From the NCBI RefSeq assembly GCF_030815255.1, contig NZ_JAUSWN010000001.1:62001-126000 (forward strand): a DNA stretch of 64,000 nucleotides. The letters are read 5' to 3'. Within the stretch, counting starts at the first letter, position 1. The number at the start of each line of letters is the position of its first letter. This DNA is from Hathewaya limosa. GTDB taxonomy: Bacteria > Bacillota > Clostridia > Clostridiales > Clostridiaceae. Of the stretch, positions 1 to 8,125 are shown one piece after another. The position numbers were made by a program, and so were the translations under genes. The notes below the pieces were generated by a model that had not been told where the DNA came from, made no database searches, and saw nothing but the letters and a program-made list of their open reading frames with translations.

Positions 1-798
1 GCAACTCAAAATGACCAAATAGACACTTTTATAAATCAAAAATATGATGTTTTAGCAGTTAACATGGTTGACCGTACAGCGGCATCTGTAATTATTGATA
101 AGGCTAAAAAAGAAGATATTCCAGTAGTCTTTTTTAACAGAGAACCTGTAAAGGAAGATATGAATAAATGGGATAAGCTTTATTATGTAGGTGCTAAGGC
201 TGAAGAATCCGGAACAATGCAAGGAGAACTAATAGGAGAGTATTGGAAAAAACATAAAGAGGCAGATAGAAATAAAGATGGAAAACTTCAATATGTTATG
301 TTAGAAGGAGAACCAGGTCACCAAGATGCTATATTACGTACTCAATTTTCAGTTAAAGCTCTTGATGAAGCTGGAATAAAATCAGAAAAATTAGCTAGTG
401 ATACAGCTAATTGGCAACGTGCTCAAGGTCAAGAAAAAATGGCTGCTTGGCTTTCATCCTATGGAGATAAAATAGAAGCAGTATTTGCTAATAATGATGA
501 TATGGCATTGGGTGCTATCGAAGCTTTAAAAGCTGCAGGATATTTTAATGGTAAAAAATCTATTCCAGTAGTAGGGGTTGATGCTACGGCACCAGCATTA
601 GATTCATTAAAAGAAGATAAATTATATGGAACTATTCTAAATGATGCTAACAATCAAGGAAAATATATTTTAGATATGGCTTATGACTTAGCTAAAAAAG
701 AAGATGTTGCTAAAGATATAGAAGGAATTACAGATGGTAAATATAAATGGGTTCCATATCAACCAATAACAAAGGAAAATGTTTCAAAAGTTAAATAG
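1..798 (+). CDS. mglB: Galactose/methylgalactoside ABC transporter substrate-binding protein MglB, 5'-truncated by window edge
   Basis: The reading frame is open from base 1 and runs 265 codons to the TAA at 796-798, so the gene enters from outside the window and the ATG at 64 is internal. About 85-90 N-terminal residues, including the lipoprotein signal, are missing compared with typical MglB. The visible part has the periplasmic-binding-protein fold of the sugar family: VVFFNREP, then a GHQDA segment, the ANNDDMALGAIEAL motif and VVGVDATAPALDSL, all characteristic of galactose/glucose-binding MglB. In Gram-positives it would be lipid-anchored outside the membrane and hand galactose to MglC. 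It is followed by mglA and mglC, and the gal genes lie at 9.4-12.8 kb. Confidence 0.92.
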   Translation, partial: ATQNDQIDTFINQKYDVLAVNMVDRTAASVIIDKAKKEDIPVVFFNREPVKEDMNKWDKLYYVGAKAEESGTMQGELIGEYWKKHKEADRNKDGKLQYVMLEGEPGHQDAILRTQFSVKALDEAGIKSEKLASDTANWQRAQGQEKMAAWLSSYGDKIEAVFANNDDMALGAIEALKAAGYFNGKKSIPVVGVDATAPALDSLKEDKLYGTILNDANNQGKYILDMAYDLAKKEDVAKDIEGITDGKYKWVPYQPITKENVSKVK

Positions 799-820
799 TA
801 ATTTAAATATTAAATGATTA

Positions 821-855
821 TTATTGCTTAAGAAGAATGTCTTCTTAAGCAATAA
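821..855 (+). promoter_or_regulatory. Perfect 16-bp hairpin between mglB and mglA
   Basis: Arms 821-836 and 840-855 are perfectly complementary around a 3-nt loop. No T-run follows, so it is not a classical terminator. Hairpins at this place, just after a binding-protein gene, commonly stabilise the upstream mRNA segment or act as partial attenuators, so that binding protein exceeds ATPase and permease. That role is inferred here. Confidence 0.7.
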
Positions 856-896
856 TAAAATATAGAAGTTTTTAAAATGCTGAAAGAGGTGAAGCT

Positions 897-2405
897 ATGG
901 CACAAGAATATATATTAGAAATGAAGAATATATCCAAGAGCTTTCCAGGGGTAAAAGCATTAGATGATGTAAGTATAAATATTAAAAAAGGCTCAGTGCA
1001 TGCTCTTATGGGGGAAAATGGAGCAGGTAAATCTACCTTAATGAAATGTATTTTTGGAATCTACAATCCAGATGAAGGTAAAGTTATATTAGATGGTAAA
1101 GAAGTTCAATTTAAAACTTCAAAGGAAGCTTTGGATAATGGAATTTCAATGATACATCAAGAACTTCATCCTATACCATATAGAAGTGTTATGGAAAATA
1201 TATGGTTAGGAAGATATCCTGTAAAAAATTATGGAATTATAAAAGTTGTTGATGAGAAAAAGATGTATAAGGACACAGAGGAATTGTTAAAAAGTGTAAG
1301 TATGGATATAAAACCAGATACACTTATGGCTAATTTATCTGTATCACAAGTGCAAGGGGTAGAAATAGCAAAGGCTGTTTCTTATAATTCTAAAGTTATA
1401 GTTATGGATGAACCTACATCTTCGTTGACTGAATCAGAGGTTGAAGGTCTATTTAAAATTATCAATAAACTTAGAAAACAAGGTGTTTCTATTATTTATA
1501 TATCACATAAGATGGAAGAAATTCTAGAAATAGCAGATGATGTAACAATAATGAGAGATGGTAAATACATAGGTACATGGGAAGCAAGTGGATTAACAAC
1601 AGATTTAATAATTTCTAAAATGGTAGGAAGAAGTTTGACTAATCGTTTTCCTAAAAAAGAAAATAAACCTACAGATGTGGTAATGAAGGTAGAGGATTTT
1701 ACATCAATTAATTCGAAGTCTTTTAAAGATATTAATTTTGAACTTAGAAAAGGGGAAATTTTAGGTATAGCTGGTTTAGTTGGTGCTCAAAGAACTGAAA
1801 TGGTGGAAGCTATTTTTGGTCTTAGAAATATTTCTAAGGGCAAGCTTATAATTAATGGGGAACAAGTTAAAATAAATAGTCCTATAGATGCTAAAAAACA
1901 TAAAATAGCTCTTTTAACAGAGGAACGTCGTTCAACAGGTATTATTCCTGTGTTATCAATTGAAGAGAATATGCTAATAGCTTCTTTAAAAAAATATTTA
2001 AAGGGTGGAATTTATCTTGATAAAAAGATGGGAGAACAAGTTGTAGAAGATAACATAAAAAAACTTAGAATAAAAACACCATCTTCAAAAACTCAAATTC
2101 AACATTTATCAGGAGGAAACCAACAAAAAGTATTATTTTCTCGTTGGCTTTTAACTGATCCTGATATTTTAATACTTGATGAACCAACAAGGGGGATAGA
2201 TGTTGGGGCGAAGTATGAAATTTATTGCATAATAGCTGATTTAGCCAAAAAGGGCAAAAGCATTATAATGATATCTTCAGAGATGTCTGAGCTTTTAGGA
2301 ATGTCAGATAGAATAATGGTTATGTGTAATGGAAAGATGACCAAAGTTCTAAATGGTAAGGAAGCAAATCAAGAATTAATTATGAATTATGCTACTCAAT
2401 TTTAG
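897..2405 (+). CDS. mglA: Galactose/methylgalactoside ABC importer, double ATP-binding subunit MglA
   Basis: This 502-residue protein has two fused ABC ATPase domains, the layout of carbohydrate uptake transporter-2 (MglA/RbsA) proteins. The first half carries Walker A GENGAGKST at about residues 39-47 and Walker B VIVMDEPTSSLTESE. The second half has the degenerate A-loop GLVGAQRTEM usual for this family, the signature LSGGNQQKV and ILILDEPTRGIDVGAKYEI. It powers sugar import through MglC from the cytoplasmic face. A GAGGTG ribosome site sits 7 nt before the ATG. It lies 98 nt after mglB and 21 nt before mglC, so the three form one operon, with the 821-855 hairpin probably setting relative expression. 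Confidence 0.95.
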   Translation: MAQEYILEMKNISKSFPGVKALDDVSINIKKGSVHALMGENGAGKSTLMKCIFGIYNPDEGKVILDGKEVQFKTSKEALDNGISMIHQELHPIPYRSVMENIWLGRYPVKNYGIIKVVDEKKMYKDTEELLKSVSMDIKPDTLMANLSVSQVQGVEIAKAVSYNSKVIVMDEPTSSLTESEVEGLFKIINKLRKQGVSIIYISHKMEEILEIADDVTIMRDGKYIGTWEASGLTTDLIISKMVGRSLTNRFPKKENKPTDVVMKVEDFTSINSKSFKDINFELRKGEILGIAGLVGAQRTEMVEAIFGLRNISKGKLIINGEQVKINSPIDAKKHKIALLTEERRSTGIIPVLSIEENMLIASLKKYLKGGIYLDKKMGEQVVEDNIKKLRIKTPSSKTQIQHLSGGNQQKVLFSRWLLTDPDILILDEPTRGIDVGAKYEIYCIIADLAKKGKSIIMISSEMSELLGMSDRIMVMCNGKMTKVLNGKEANQELIMNYATQF

Positions 2406-2426
2406 TATTAAGGAGGACTTTAAAGA

Positions 2427-3431
2427 ATGAATGAATTAGCCACAAAGTCTTTAAAGAAGAAATCATTTAAGAATTTTACTAGTAAGTATGCTATATATAT
2501 AGTTCTTGTGGTATTATTTTTTAGTATAGGAATTTTAGACAGTAGCTTTTTATCAATGGGTAATATAACTAATGTTTTAATAATATCATCAGTTCGTATA
2601 ATCATTGCACTAGGTGTTGGTGGTGCATTAATCACAAGAGGTACAGACTTATCAGCAGGACGTACAGTTGGATTAACTGCCTGCATAGCAGCATCCTTGT
2701 TACAAAAACCAGATTATGCATATAAGTTATTTGGAAATTTACCAAATATGCCTTTAATATTTCCTATACTAATAGCTATTGCTGTTGGATTATTAATAGG
2801 ATTAATTAATGGTGTGGTTGTAGCGTATTTAAAAGTACCACCATTTATAGCTACATTAGGTACAATGGTTATTGTATATGGGGTAGCATGTATTTATACA
2901 AATGCACAACCTATTGGCGGATTAAGAAATGACTTTACTACTATTGCATCAGGTAAAATGTTAGGTATACCAAATCTTATAATAATAGCTATTGTTGTAT
3001 CTTTAGTTATGTGGTTTATTTTAAATAAGACACGTTTTGGAAAAAATATATATGCTATAGGAGGGAATCCAGCAGCAGCTGAAGTTTCAGGAGTAAATAT
3101 TAATACAACTTTAATTAAGGTATATGCTTTAGCAGGTGCATTATATGGACTAGCAGGTGCATTGTTAGCAGCAAGAACAGGTGGAGCTACTAATAACTAT
3201 GGATTAATGTATGAATTAGACGCTATAGCAGCAGCTACTATAGGGGGAGTTTCTACATCAGGTGGTATTGGTAAGGTTTCAGGAATAATTACAGGTGTTC
3301 TAATATTTGAAGTATTAAATAATGGAATGGTTATTCTTGGGGTGTCAGCTTACTGGCAACAGGTAATAAAGGGTATTATAATTATAGCCGCAGTTGCATT
3401 TGATATAAGAAAATATTTAGCTAAAAAATAA
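2427..3431 (+). CDS. mglC: Galactose/methylgalactoside ABC importer permease MglC
   Basis: This 334-residue polytopic membrane protein belongs to the BPD_transp_2 (RbsC/MglC) permease family. About eight to ten hydrophobic segments are visible. Family motifs include RGTDLSAGRTVG near residue 70, PPFIATLGTMVI, GGNPAAAEVSGVN and IAAATIGGVSTSGGIGKV. It forms the sugar channel for the MglB-MglA system. AAGGAGG precedes the ATG by about 10 nt. It ends the operon and is followed by a strong terminator at 3451. No internal break is seen. Confidence 0.94.
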   Translation: MNELATKSLKKKSFKNFTSKYAIYIVLVVLFFSIGILDSSFLSMGNITNVLIISSVRIIIALGVGGALITRGTDLSAGRTVGLTACIAASLLQKPDYAYKLFGNLPNMPLIFPILIAIAVGLLIGLINGVVVAYLKVPPFIATLGTMVIVYGVACIYTNAQPIGGLRNDFTTIASGKMLGIPNLIIIAIVVSLVMWFILNKTRFGKNIYAIGGNPAAAEVSGVNINTTLIKVYALAGALYGLAGALLAARTGGATNNYGLMYELDAIAAATIGGVSTSGGIGKVSGIITGVLIFEVLNNGMVILGVSAYWQQVIKGIIIIAAVAFDIRKYLAKK

Positions 3432-3450
3432 AGTTAAAAACTATTTCATA

Positions 3451-3488
3451 AAAAGTCACTTAGGATAATAAGTGGCTTTTATTTTTTT
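3451..3488 (+). terminator. Intrinsic terminator of the mgl operon
   Basis: The 12-bp stem has arms 3451-3462 and 3469-3480 with a 6-nt loop and one G-T pair. A T-rich tail follows. It isolates mgl from the recombinase locus. Confidence 0.85.
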
Positions 3489-3561
3489 ATTTTATAAAAT
3501 ATTAATAAATTAGATATGTAATTAATACTAATATAATAATAGCAATAAAATAGGGGTTATT

Positions 3562-3714
3562 ATGGAGAAAGACAAAATAAAAGTAGATGTATATTATGGC
3601 AAAGAATCCTTAGAAAAAATAGTGGACGAGCTAATCGATGAGAGAATAGATAAATTAAGTAGAAGATTAAAGAAAACATCTTCTCTATTAGAGGGAGAGG
3701 ATATAGATGAATAA
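3562..3714 (+). CDS. 50-residue acidic/basic helical ORF translationally coupled to the recombinase
   Basis: The ORF starts at ATG 3562 with an AGGGG site 6-7 nt upstream and encodes 50 residues beginning MEKDKIKVDVYYGKESLEKI. It is highly charged, with alternating E/D and K/R and a likely amphipathic helix (VDELIDERIDKLSRRLKK). It has no cysteine and no membrane segment. Its last codons overlap the recombinase ATG at 3707, which points to translational coupling. I do not recognise the family. Small ORFs next to large serine recombinases can be directionality or accessory factors, but nothing in the sequence proves that here. Confidence 0.6.
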   Translation: MEKDKIKVDVYYGKESLEKIVDELIDERIDKLSRRLKKTSSLLEGEDIDE

Positions 3715-5257
3715 GGTTTGGAATGTTGGAATTTATGTTAGGGTAAGTACAGATAAAAAAGTCCAAAGTGAATCTATTCCTTCTCAAATAGCAAATTTAA
3801 AAAAATGGTTAGAACTAAAGAGGAAAGAAGATAAAAATAATAAGTATAACTTAATTGAAATTTATAAGGATAAAGGAGTATCAGGATCTACTTTTGATAG
3901 AGAAAGTTTTCAAAAGCTAAAACAGGATATAGATGATAAAAGAATTAATATGGTTCTTACTAGGGATTTATCACGATTTTCACGTAACTATATTTTGGCA
4001 GGATATTATTTAGAAGAATATTTTAAAATAAAAGAGGTTAGATTTGTAAGTGTATTAGATAATGTAGATACTGAAAATGAGTTTGATGATATAATTCCAT
4101 TTAAAAATATTTTAAATGAGATGTATATTAAGGATTGCAGTAAAAGAGTTAAAAGTGCACTAAAGGAAAGAATGATTAGAGGATCATCTATAGCTAGTAA
4201 ACCCCCTTATGGCTATAAGTTCTTAGAATATTATAATGGAGATGTAAAAACTATAAAATTAGTACCAGCCAATGATGAAACTACAGAGGTTGTCAAGGAA
4301 ATTTTTAATTTGTATTTAGACGGATATGGATTAACAAAGATAGCGGAATGTTTAAATGCACAGGGGATAGAGCCACCTTCAGCTAGGCTTGCAAATTTTA
4401 AAAATAACTTAACGACTAAATGGAATAAAAATACTATTTCTTCTATATTGAAAAATCCTAAATATGGTGGAATTATGGTACAACAAAGATGGAAGAAAGT
4501 TAGTTATAAGGCTAAAAAGGTAAAAAGAACTTCAAAGGAAGAATGGGTTTATGGAGGAGAATTCAAAGGGATTGTGGATAAGGAAACCTTTTATAGGGTT
4601 CAGAAATTAATTATAAAAAGAGGAAAAAATTACAGATATAAAAATGGGATAGTTCATCCTTTTTCTACGGTATTAAAATGTAATGAGTGTGGAGGAAAGA
4701 TGACCTATAGGATTAATTATAAAGGATATAAATGCACCAATTCTCAACGAGGTGGAGGAATATGTACAGCACATAGTATAAAAGAGGAATTTTTAGATCA
4801 ACTAATACAAATTAAGCTTAGGGAGAGTTTCTATAATAAATTTAATAGAGAAAATTATTATAAAAAAATAGATAAAGTTAATTTACGGAGCAATCTTTAT
4901 AGAGAACTTATGCTTATAGAAAAACAATTAATGAAATTAGAAAAAAGTTTAGAGGAATTATATAAAGATAAGGTAAATGGCATTATAACAGAAAAAAATT
5001 TTAAAAAATTATTAGATAAAATACAAAATAATCAAAGTAAAATGGAGAATAAAAAAAATAAAATTGCAGAAGTAATTAATAAAAATTCAAATACTGATGA
5101 AATAAAAAAATTATATAAGTATGAAATTGATAAGGTATTAAATGTTGAAGAAATCGATAGAAGTTTTGTAGAGTATTTCATAGAAAAAATTGTTGTAATA
5201 GAAAATAAAATTAGTAGAGAAAAAGCACTGAAAATATATTTTAAATTTAAAAAATAG
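3707..5257 (+). CDS. Large serine recombinase (site-specific integrase/excisionase)
   Basis: This 516-residue protein has the architecture of large serine recombinases. The N-terminal resolvase domain carries VGIYVRVSTDKK, with the nucleophilic serine at about residue 14, and later TRDLSRFSRN. A recombinase domain with PPYGYKF follows, then NPKYGG. Next comes a zinc-ribbon with CNECGGK and CTNS...CTA spaced for four Cys ligands (about residues 325-353). The C-terminal coiled coil is Lys/Glu-rich. Such enzymes join attP and attB without host factors and drive prophages, ICEs and skin-type elements. GAGGGAGAGG precedes the ATG, which overlaps the 50-codon ORF. The gene ends about 12-15 nt before a truncated manC, so it lies at the edge of an integrated element. 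Composition is AT-rich like its surroundings. Confidence 0.93.
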   Translation: MNKVWNVGIYVRVSTDKKVQSESIPSQIANLKKWLELKRKEDKNNKYNLIEIYKDKGVSGSTFDRESFQKLKQDIDDKRINMVLTRDLSRFSRNYILAGYYLEEYFKIKEVRFVSVLDNVDTENEFDDIIPFKNILNEMYIKDCSKRVKSALKERMIRGSSIASKPPYGYKFLEYYNGDVKTIKLVPANDETTEVVKEIFNLYLDGYGLTKIAECLNAQGIEPPSARLANFKNNLTTKWNKNTISSILKNPKYGGIMVQQRWKKVSYKAKKVKRTSKEEWVYGGEFKGIVDKETFYRVQKLIIKRGKNYRYKNGIVHPFSTVLKCNECGGKMTYRINYKGYKCTNSQRGGGICTAHSIKEEFLDQLIQIKLRESFYNKFNRENYYKKIDKVNLRSNLYRELMLIEKQLMKLEKSLEELYKDKVNGIITEKNFKKLLDKIQNNQSKMENKKNKIAEVINKNSNTDEIKKLYKYEIDKVLNVEEIDRSFVEYFIEKIVVIENKISREKALKIYFKFKK

Positions 5258-5275
5258 AAAACTATAAAGGCAATA
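5255..5275. other. Inferred attachment junction (attR-like) between recombinase element and manC
   Basis: The recombinase stop codon is at 5255-5257. Recognisable manC coding homology (NKETATC, in the reading frame of the downstream gene) begins at about 5272. The crossover must therefore lie in the roughly 15 bases between. The core dinucleotide cannot be fixed without the other junction. Confidence 0.4.
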
Positions 5276-6093
5276 AAGAAACTGCTACATGTATAGGGCT
5301 TTCGGCTATTAAGTTATTAAAAAAGGATAAAGATGCCACAATGATAGTTCTTCCATCAGATCATTATATTAATGGAGAAAAACGATTTATAGATAGTATG
5401 GATCAAGCTGTAAATATTGCAACAAGAAAAAGAGGTCTTGTAACAATGGGGATTACACCTAGAAGACCTGAAACGGGATACGGATATATTCAAATGGGAG
5501 ATAGAGTAGAAGGAAATGTACCAACTTATAAGGTTGAAAGATTTTTAGAAAAACCTAATTTAGAAGTTGCAAAAGATCTTTTGTTAAAAGACACATATCT
5601 TTGGAATAGTGGTATGTTTGTATGGAGAGCAGATGTATTTTTAAGAGAAATGGAAAAATATATTCCTAAAATGTATAAAAGGTTAATGTTAATCTATCAA
5701 AATATAGATACACCTGAAGAAGAAGAAATTACAGAAGAACAATATAATCTTATAGAAGGCATTTCAGTAGATTTTGGGATAATGCAAAAAACAAGAAAAG
5801 CTTATTTAGTTAAATGTGATTTCTCATGGGATGATATAGGAAGTTATTCAGCTTTAAGTAGATTTTTAGGAAAATCGGCAGGTAATAATGTAAAGGGAAA
5901 AGTTTTTATGGAGGAATGTGAAGAATGTGCGGTCTTTGGTGGTAAAAAACTTGTTATTGGATTTGGACTAAGTAATCTAGTTATTGTAGATACTGGAGAT
6001 GTTATATTAGTCATGGATAAAAACAAAGACCAAGAGATTAAACACTTAGTTAATCAATTAAAAGATATGAAAGAATATGATAAGTTTTTATAA
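5272..6093 (+). pseudogene. manC: Mannose-1-phosphate guanylyltransferase, 5' end removed by the recombinase element
   Basis: The frame encodes a ManC-like nucleotidyltransferase from NKETATCIGLSAI onward. It includes IVLPSDHYI, ETGYGYIQMG, VERFLEKP, YLWNSGMFVWRAD and DFSWDDIGSY, all family motifs. About 75 N-terminal residues are missing, including the GGxGTRLxPxS nucleotide-binding loop that is essential for GTP binding. In-frame codons upstream run into a stop at 5248-5250, just inside the recombinase 3' end. The first ATG is at 5341 and would give a 250-residue product lacking the active-site loop, with no obvious ribosome site. As it stands it should be inactive. The absence of internal stops or frameshifts suggests either a recent insertion or a gene kept functional by excision. 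manA, in the same mannose pathway, is 2 kb downstream. Confidence 0.85.
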
Positions 6094-6097
6094 AAAT

Positions 6098-6140
6098 AAA
6101 AGTTCTTAAAGTAAAAATATAATTACTTTAAGAACTTTTT
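6098..6140. terminator. Bidirectional terminator between manC and the HesB-like gene
   Basis: The 17-bp arms are 6098-6114 and 6123-6139 with an 8-nt loop. Flanking A- and T-runs allow termination on both strands, which suits the convergent genes. Confidence 0.8.
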
Positions 6141-6143
6141 TAA

Positions 6144-6473
6144 TTATTCACCGCAACTAGAACAACTAGAGCATCCACTTTCAGGTGCAATTTCTGGTTC
6201 GATAGATAATCCATCATATCCATTTTCATTGCTAGATTTTATTGTTAAGCAACCAAATTCATCTGTTATTTGTTTTTCTACTAGGAAAGTAAGATCTTCT
6301 ATTTTTGTTACATTATCAGTATCTTTTTGTTCATCCAGAACAAGACCAAATTGAGGACCTCCTCAACCAACACCTGATATAACTAATCTAACAGTATCAG
6401 TTTCAATTTGATTGTCTGCTAAAAGTTTTTTAAATTCATTAAGAGCGTCGTTACTCATATTTACAGCTGACAT
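6144..6473 (-). CDS. HesB/IscA-like selenoprotein (in-frame TGA = selenocysteine at residue 37)
   Basis: Read on the minus strand, this gene encodes 109 residues from ATG 6473-6471, with AGAGAGGT about 9 nt upstream, to TAA 6146-6144. One TGA at 6365-6363 (codon 37) interrupts it. Around it the protein reads ISGVGUGGPQFGLVLDE, where U is the TGA. HesB/IscA-family proteins have an invariant cysteine at this spot. The C-terminus carries the other conserved cysteines in SGCSSCSSCGE. The frame stays open and family-like on both sides, and promoter, ribosome site and terminator are intact, which argues against decay. A HesB-like selenoprotein family is known in prokaryotes. The likely role is Fe-S or redox chemistry in the cytoplasm. 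sel genes are not in the window. The alternative is a nonsense mutation. Confidence 0.85.
6334..6357 (-). promoter_or_regulatory. Possible bacterial SECIS stem-loop downstream of the UGA
   Basis: In the minus-strand mRNA, nucleotides 6-29 after the UGA can fold as UCC-U-CAA / UUG-UUCU-GGA around the loop UUUGGUC. This places a G-rich apical loop at about the distance seen in bacterial SECIS elements. The stem is short (3+3 bp), so the call is tentative. An alternative local fold pairs UGAGGA with UCCUCA across the UGA itself. Confidence 0.35.
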
Positions 6474-6541
6474 AAAATTTATACCTCTCTTTTTATTAAT
6501 TAATTGATAAACATAATCATTTAAAAATTGTTACTGTATTA

Positions 6542-6570
6542 ATCATAATATAAATAAAATCTATTTTCAA
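6542..6570 (-). promoter_or_regulatory. Sigma-A-type promoter of the HesB-like gene
   Basis: On the minus strand TTGAAA (6570-6565) is followed after 17 nt by TATGAT (6547-6542). Each matches the consensus at 5 of 6 positions. It lies about 70 nt upstream of the start codon. Confidence 0.65.
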
Positions 6571-6761
6571 CATATTATTTATTTGTAATATCTATAGATA
6601 TGATTAAATATAACTAGTATATGCAATTTTCGACAAAAAAATAAAACTATTAGAAAATAGAAAAATATTTTAAATCAAATTAAAATATGATAAAATAGTT
6701 AAATAAAATTTTAAAAGAGCAAAGGCTAAAGTTACAAAAATGTAATTTGAGGAGGAAAGTG

Positions 6762-8063
6762 ATGGGAAATAATTTGAAAAAATCTATTACATTCGTTGAT
6801 GCAATTTCAGTTGTAATAGGAATGATAATAGGATCAGGAATATTTTTAAAATCTGGTGTTGTTTTTGGGAGTGCAGGGTCTGCATTAAGAGGAATGGTAG
6901 CCTGGATTCTAGGTGGATTAATAACTCTATGTTCTGCATTAACTATTTCAGAAATAGCATCTTCAATACCTAAAACAGGTGGATTATATGTATATTTAGA
7001 AGAATTATATGATGAGAAAACAGGATTTTTGTTAGGATGGGTACAAACAATAATATCTTATCCCGCCGCCGCCGCCGCTTTAGCCATAGCATTTGCAAAT
7101 TTTGCATGTTTTTTTATTTCAATGAATAATATGCAAGTAAAAATACTTGCTAGTTCAATATTAATTTTTATTCTTATTTTAAATGTAGTAAGTACTAAAT
7201 TTGGAGGAATGATACAAGTATTTTCAACTATAGGAAAGTTAATTCCAATAGTTTTAATTATATTATTTGGATTTATAAAGGGTGAGGTTGGAAATCCTAT
7301 AAATATGACAAGTACTATAACTTATAGCAATTTAGGAGCTGCTATATTAGGAACATTATGGGCATATGATGGATGGTTTGGAGTTACTAACATAGCGGAA
7401 GAGATGGACAATCCTAAAAAAAATCTACCTAAAGCAATAATTATAGGAGTTTTATCAGTTATTGTTATTTATGCAGTATTTAATTTTGCATTGTTAAAAA
7501 TAATATCATTTAATGGTATAATAACGTCTAAACAACCCGCTACAGATGCTGCTATAAAAATTTTTGGAACAGGTGGAGCAATCTTTGTAGTTGCAGGAAT
7601 TATGGTATCAGTATTAGGAACATTAAATGGATATGTTATGACAGGTGGAAGAGTTCCATTTTCAATGGGGCAAAAAAGACAACTTCCTTTTTCTCATATT
7701 CTTGGGCAAAAACATAGTAGGTTTGATACTCCAAGCAATGCTTTGATTTTTCAAGGTATATTGGCCTTAATATATATATTTAGTGGAAGTTTTGATGCTT
7801 TAACAGATATGTTAATATTTATAACTTGGATATTTTTTATAATGGGAGTTTCAGGAGTATTTGTATTAAGAAAAAAGTATAATAATAAAGACACATATAA
7901 AGTGCCATTTTATCCTATAGTACCGTTAATCGGAATGGGTGGAGGAATATACATAATAATTAGCACCTTAATAAGTAATCCTATTAATTCGGTTATAGGA
8001 ATTGGCATCACTGTACTGGGATTACCAGTATATTATTATGTTAATAAAATAAAAAAACATTAA
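6762..8063 (+). CDS. APC-family amino acid permease
   Basis: This 433-residue membrane protein has about twelve hydrophobic segments. The N-terminal signature of the amino acid-polyamine-organocation superfamily is present: FVDAISVVIGMIIGSGIFLKSG in TM1, with the GSGIF unwound helix motif that binds the amino-acid backbone. Other marks are LGTLWAYDGWFGVTNIAEEM and PKKNLPKAI, which resemble serine/threonine or LAT-type exchangers (SteT/YkbA-like). The substrate cannot be fixed. The start is ATG 6762, 5 nt after GAGGAGGAAA; an in-frame TTG at 6747 lies before the ribosome site and is rejected. A CCG-triplet run at 7063-7077 encodes PAAAAA in a membrane helix. It is transcribed alone and ended by the hairpin at 8070. 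Confidence 0.88.
   Translation: MGNNLKKSITFVDAISVVIGMIIGSGIFLKSGVVFGSAGSALRGMVAWILGGLITLCSALTISEIASSIPKTGGLYVYLEELYDEKTGFLLGWVQTIISYPAAAAALAIAFANFACFFISMNNMQVKILASSILIFILILNVVSTKFGGMIQVFSTIGKLIPIVLIILFGFIKGEVGNPINMTSTITYSNLGAAILGTLWAYDGWFGVTNIAEEMDNPKKNLPKAIIIGVLSVIVIYAVFNFALLKIISFNGIITSKQPATDAAIKIFGTGGAIFVVAGIMVSVLGTLNGYVMTGGRVPFSMGQKRQLPFSHILGQKHSRFDTPSNALIFQGILALIYIFSGSFDALTDMLIFITWIFFIMGVSGVFVLRKKYNNKDTYKVPFYPIVPLIGMGGGIYIIISTLISNPINSVIGIGITVLGLPVYYYVNKIKKH
7063..7077 (+). repeat. CCG triplet microsatellite inside the APC permease gene
   Basis: Five tandem CCG units stand out in an AT-rich gene. They read PAAAAA in a transmembrane helix. Copy-number change would add or remove alanines without a frameshift. 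Confidence 0.8.
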
Positions 8064-8069
8064 CCAGAT

Positions 8070-8119
8070 AAACACTCCTTGAATATTCTACTAATAGAAG
8101 TAATTTAGGGAGTGTTTTT
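8070..8119 (+). terminator. Terminator after the permease, overlapping the manA ribosome-binding site
   Basis: Arms 8070-8078 and 8109-8117 pair perfectly, with a small inner hairpin (TTCTA/TAGAA) in the loop. A T-run ends at 8119. The manA Shine-Dalgarno AGGGAG (8107-8112) lies in the 3' arm. Confidence 0.75.
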
Positions 8120-8125
8120 CTTACA

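Noticed and set aside
6363..6365. Reading the TGA as a nonsense mutation making a HesB pseudogene
   Set aside because: Everything around it is intact and the stop replaces exactly the family's cysteine; kept only as the formal alternative.
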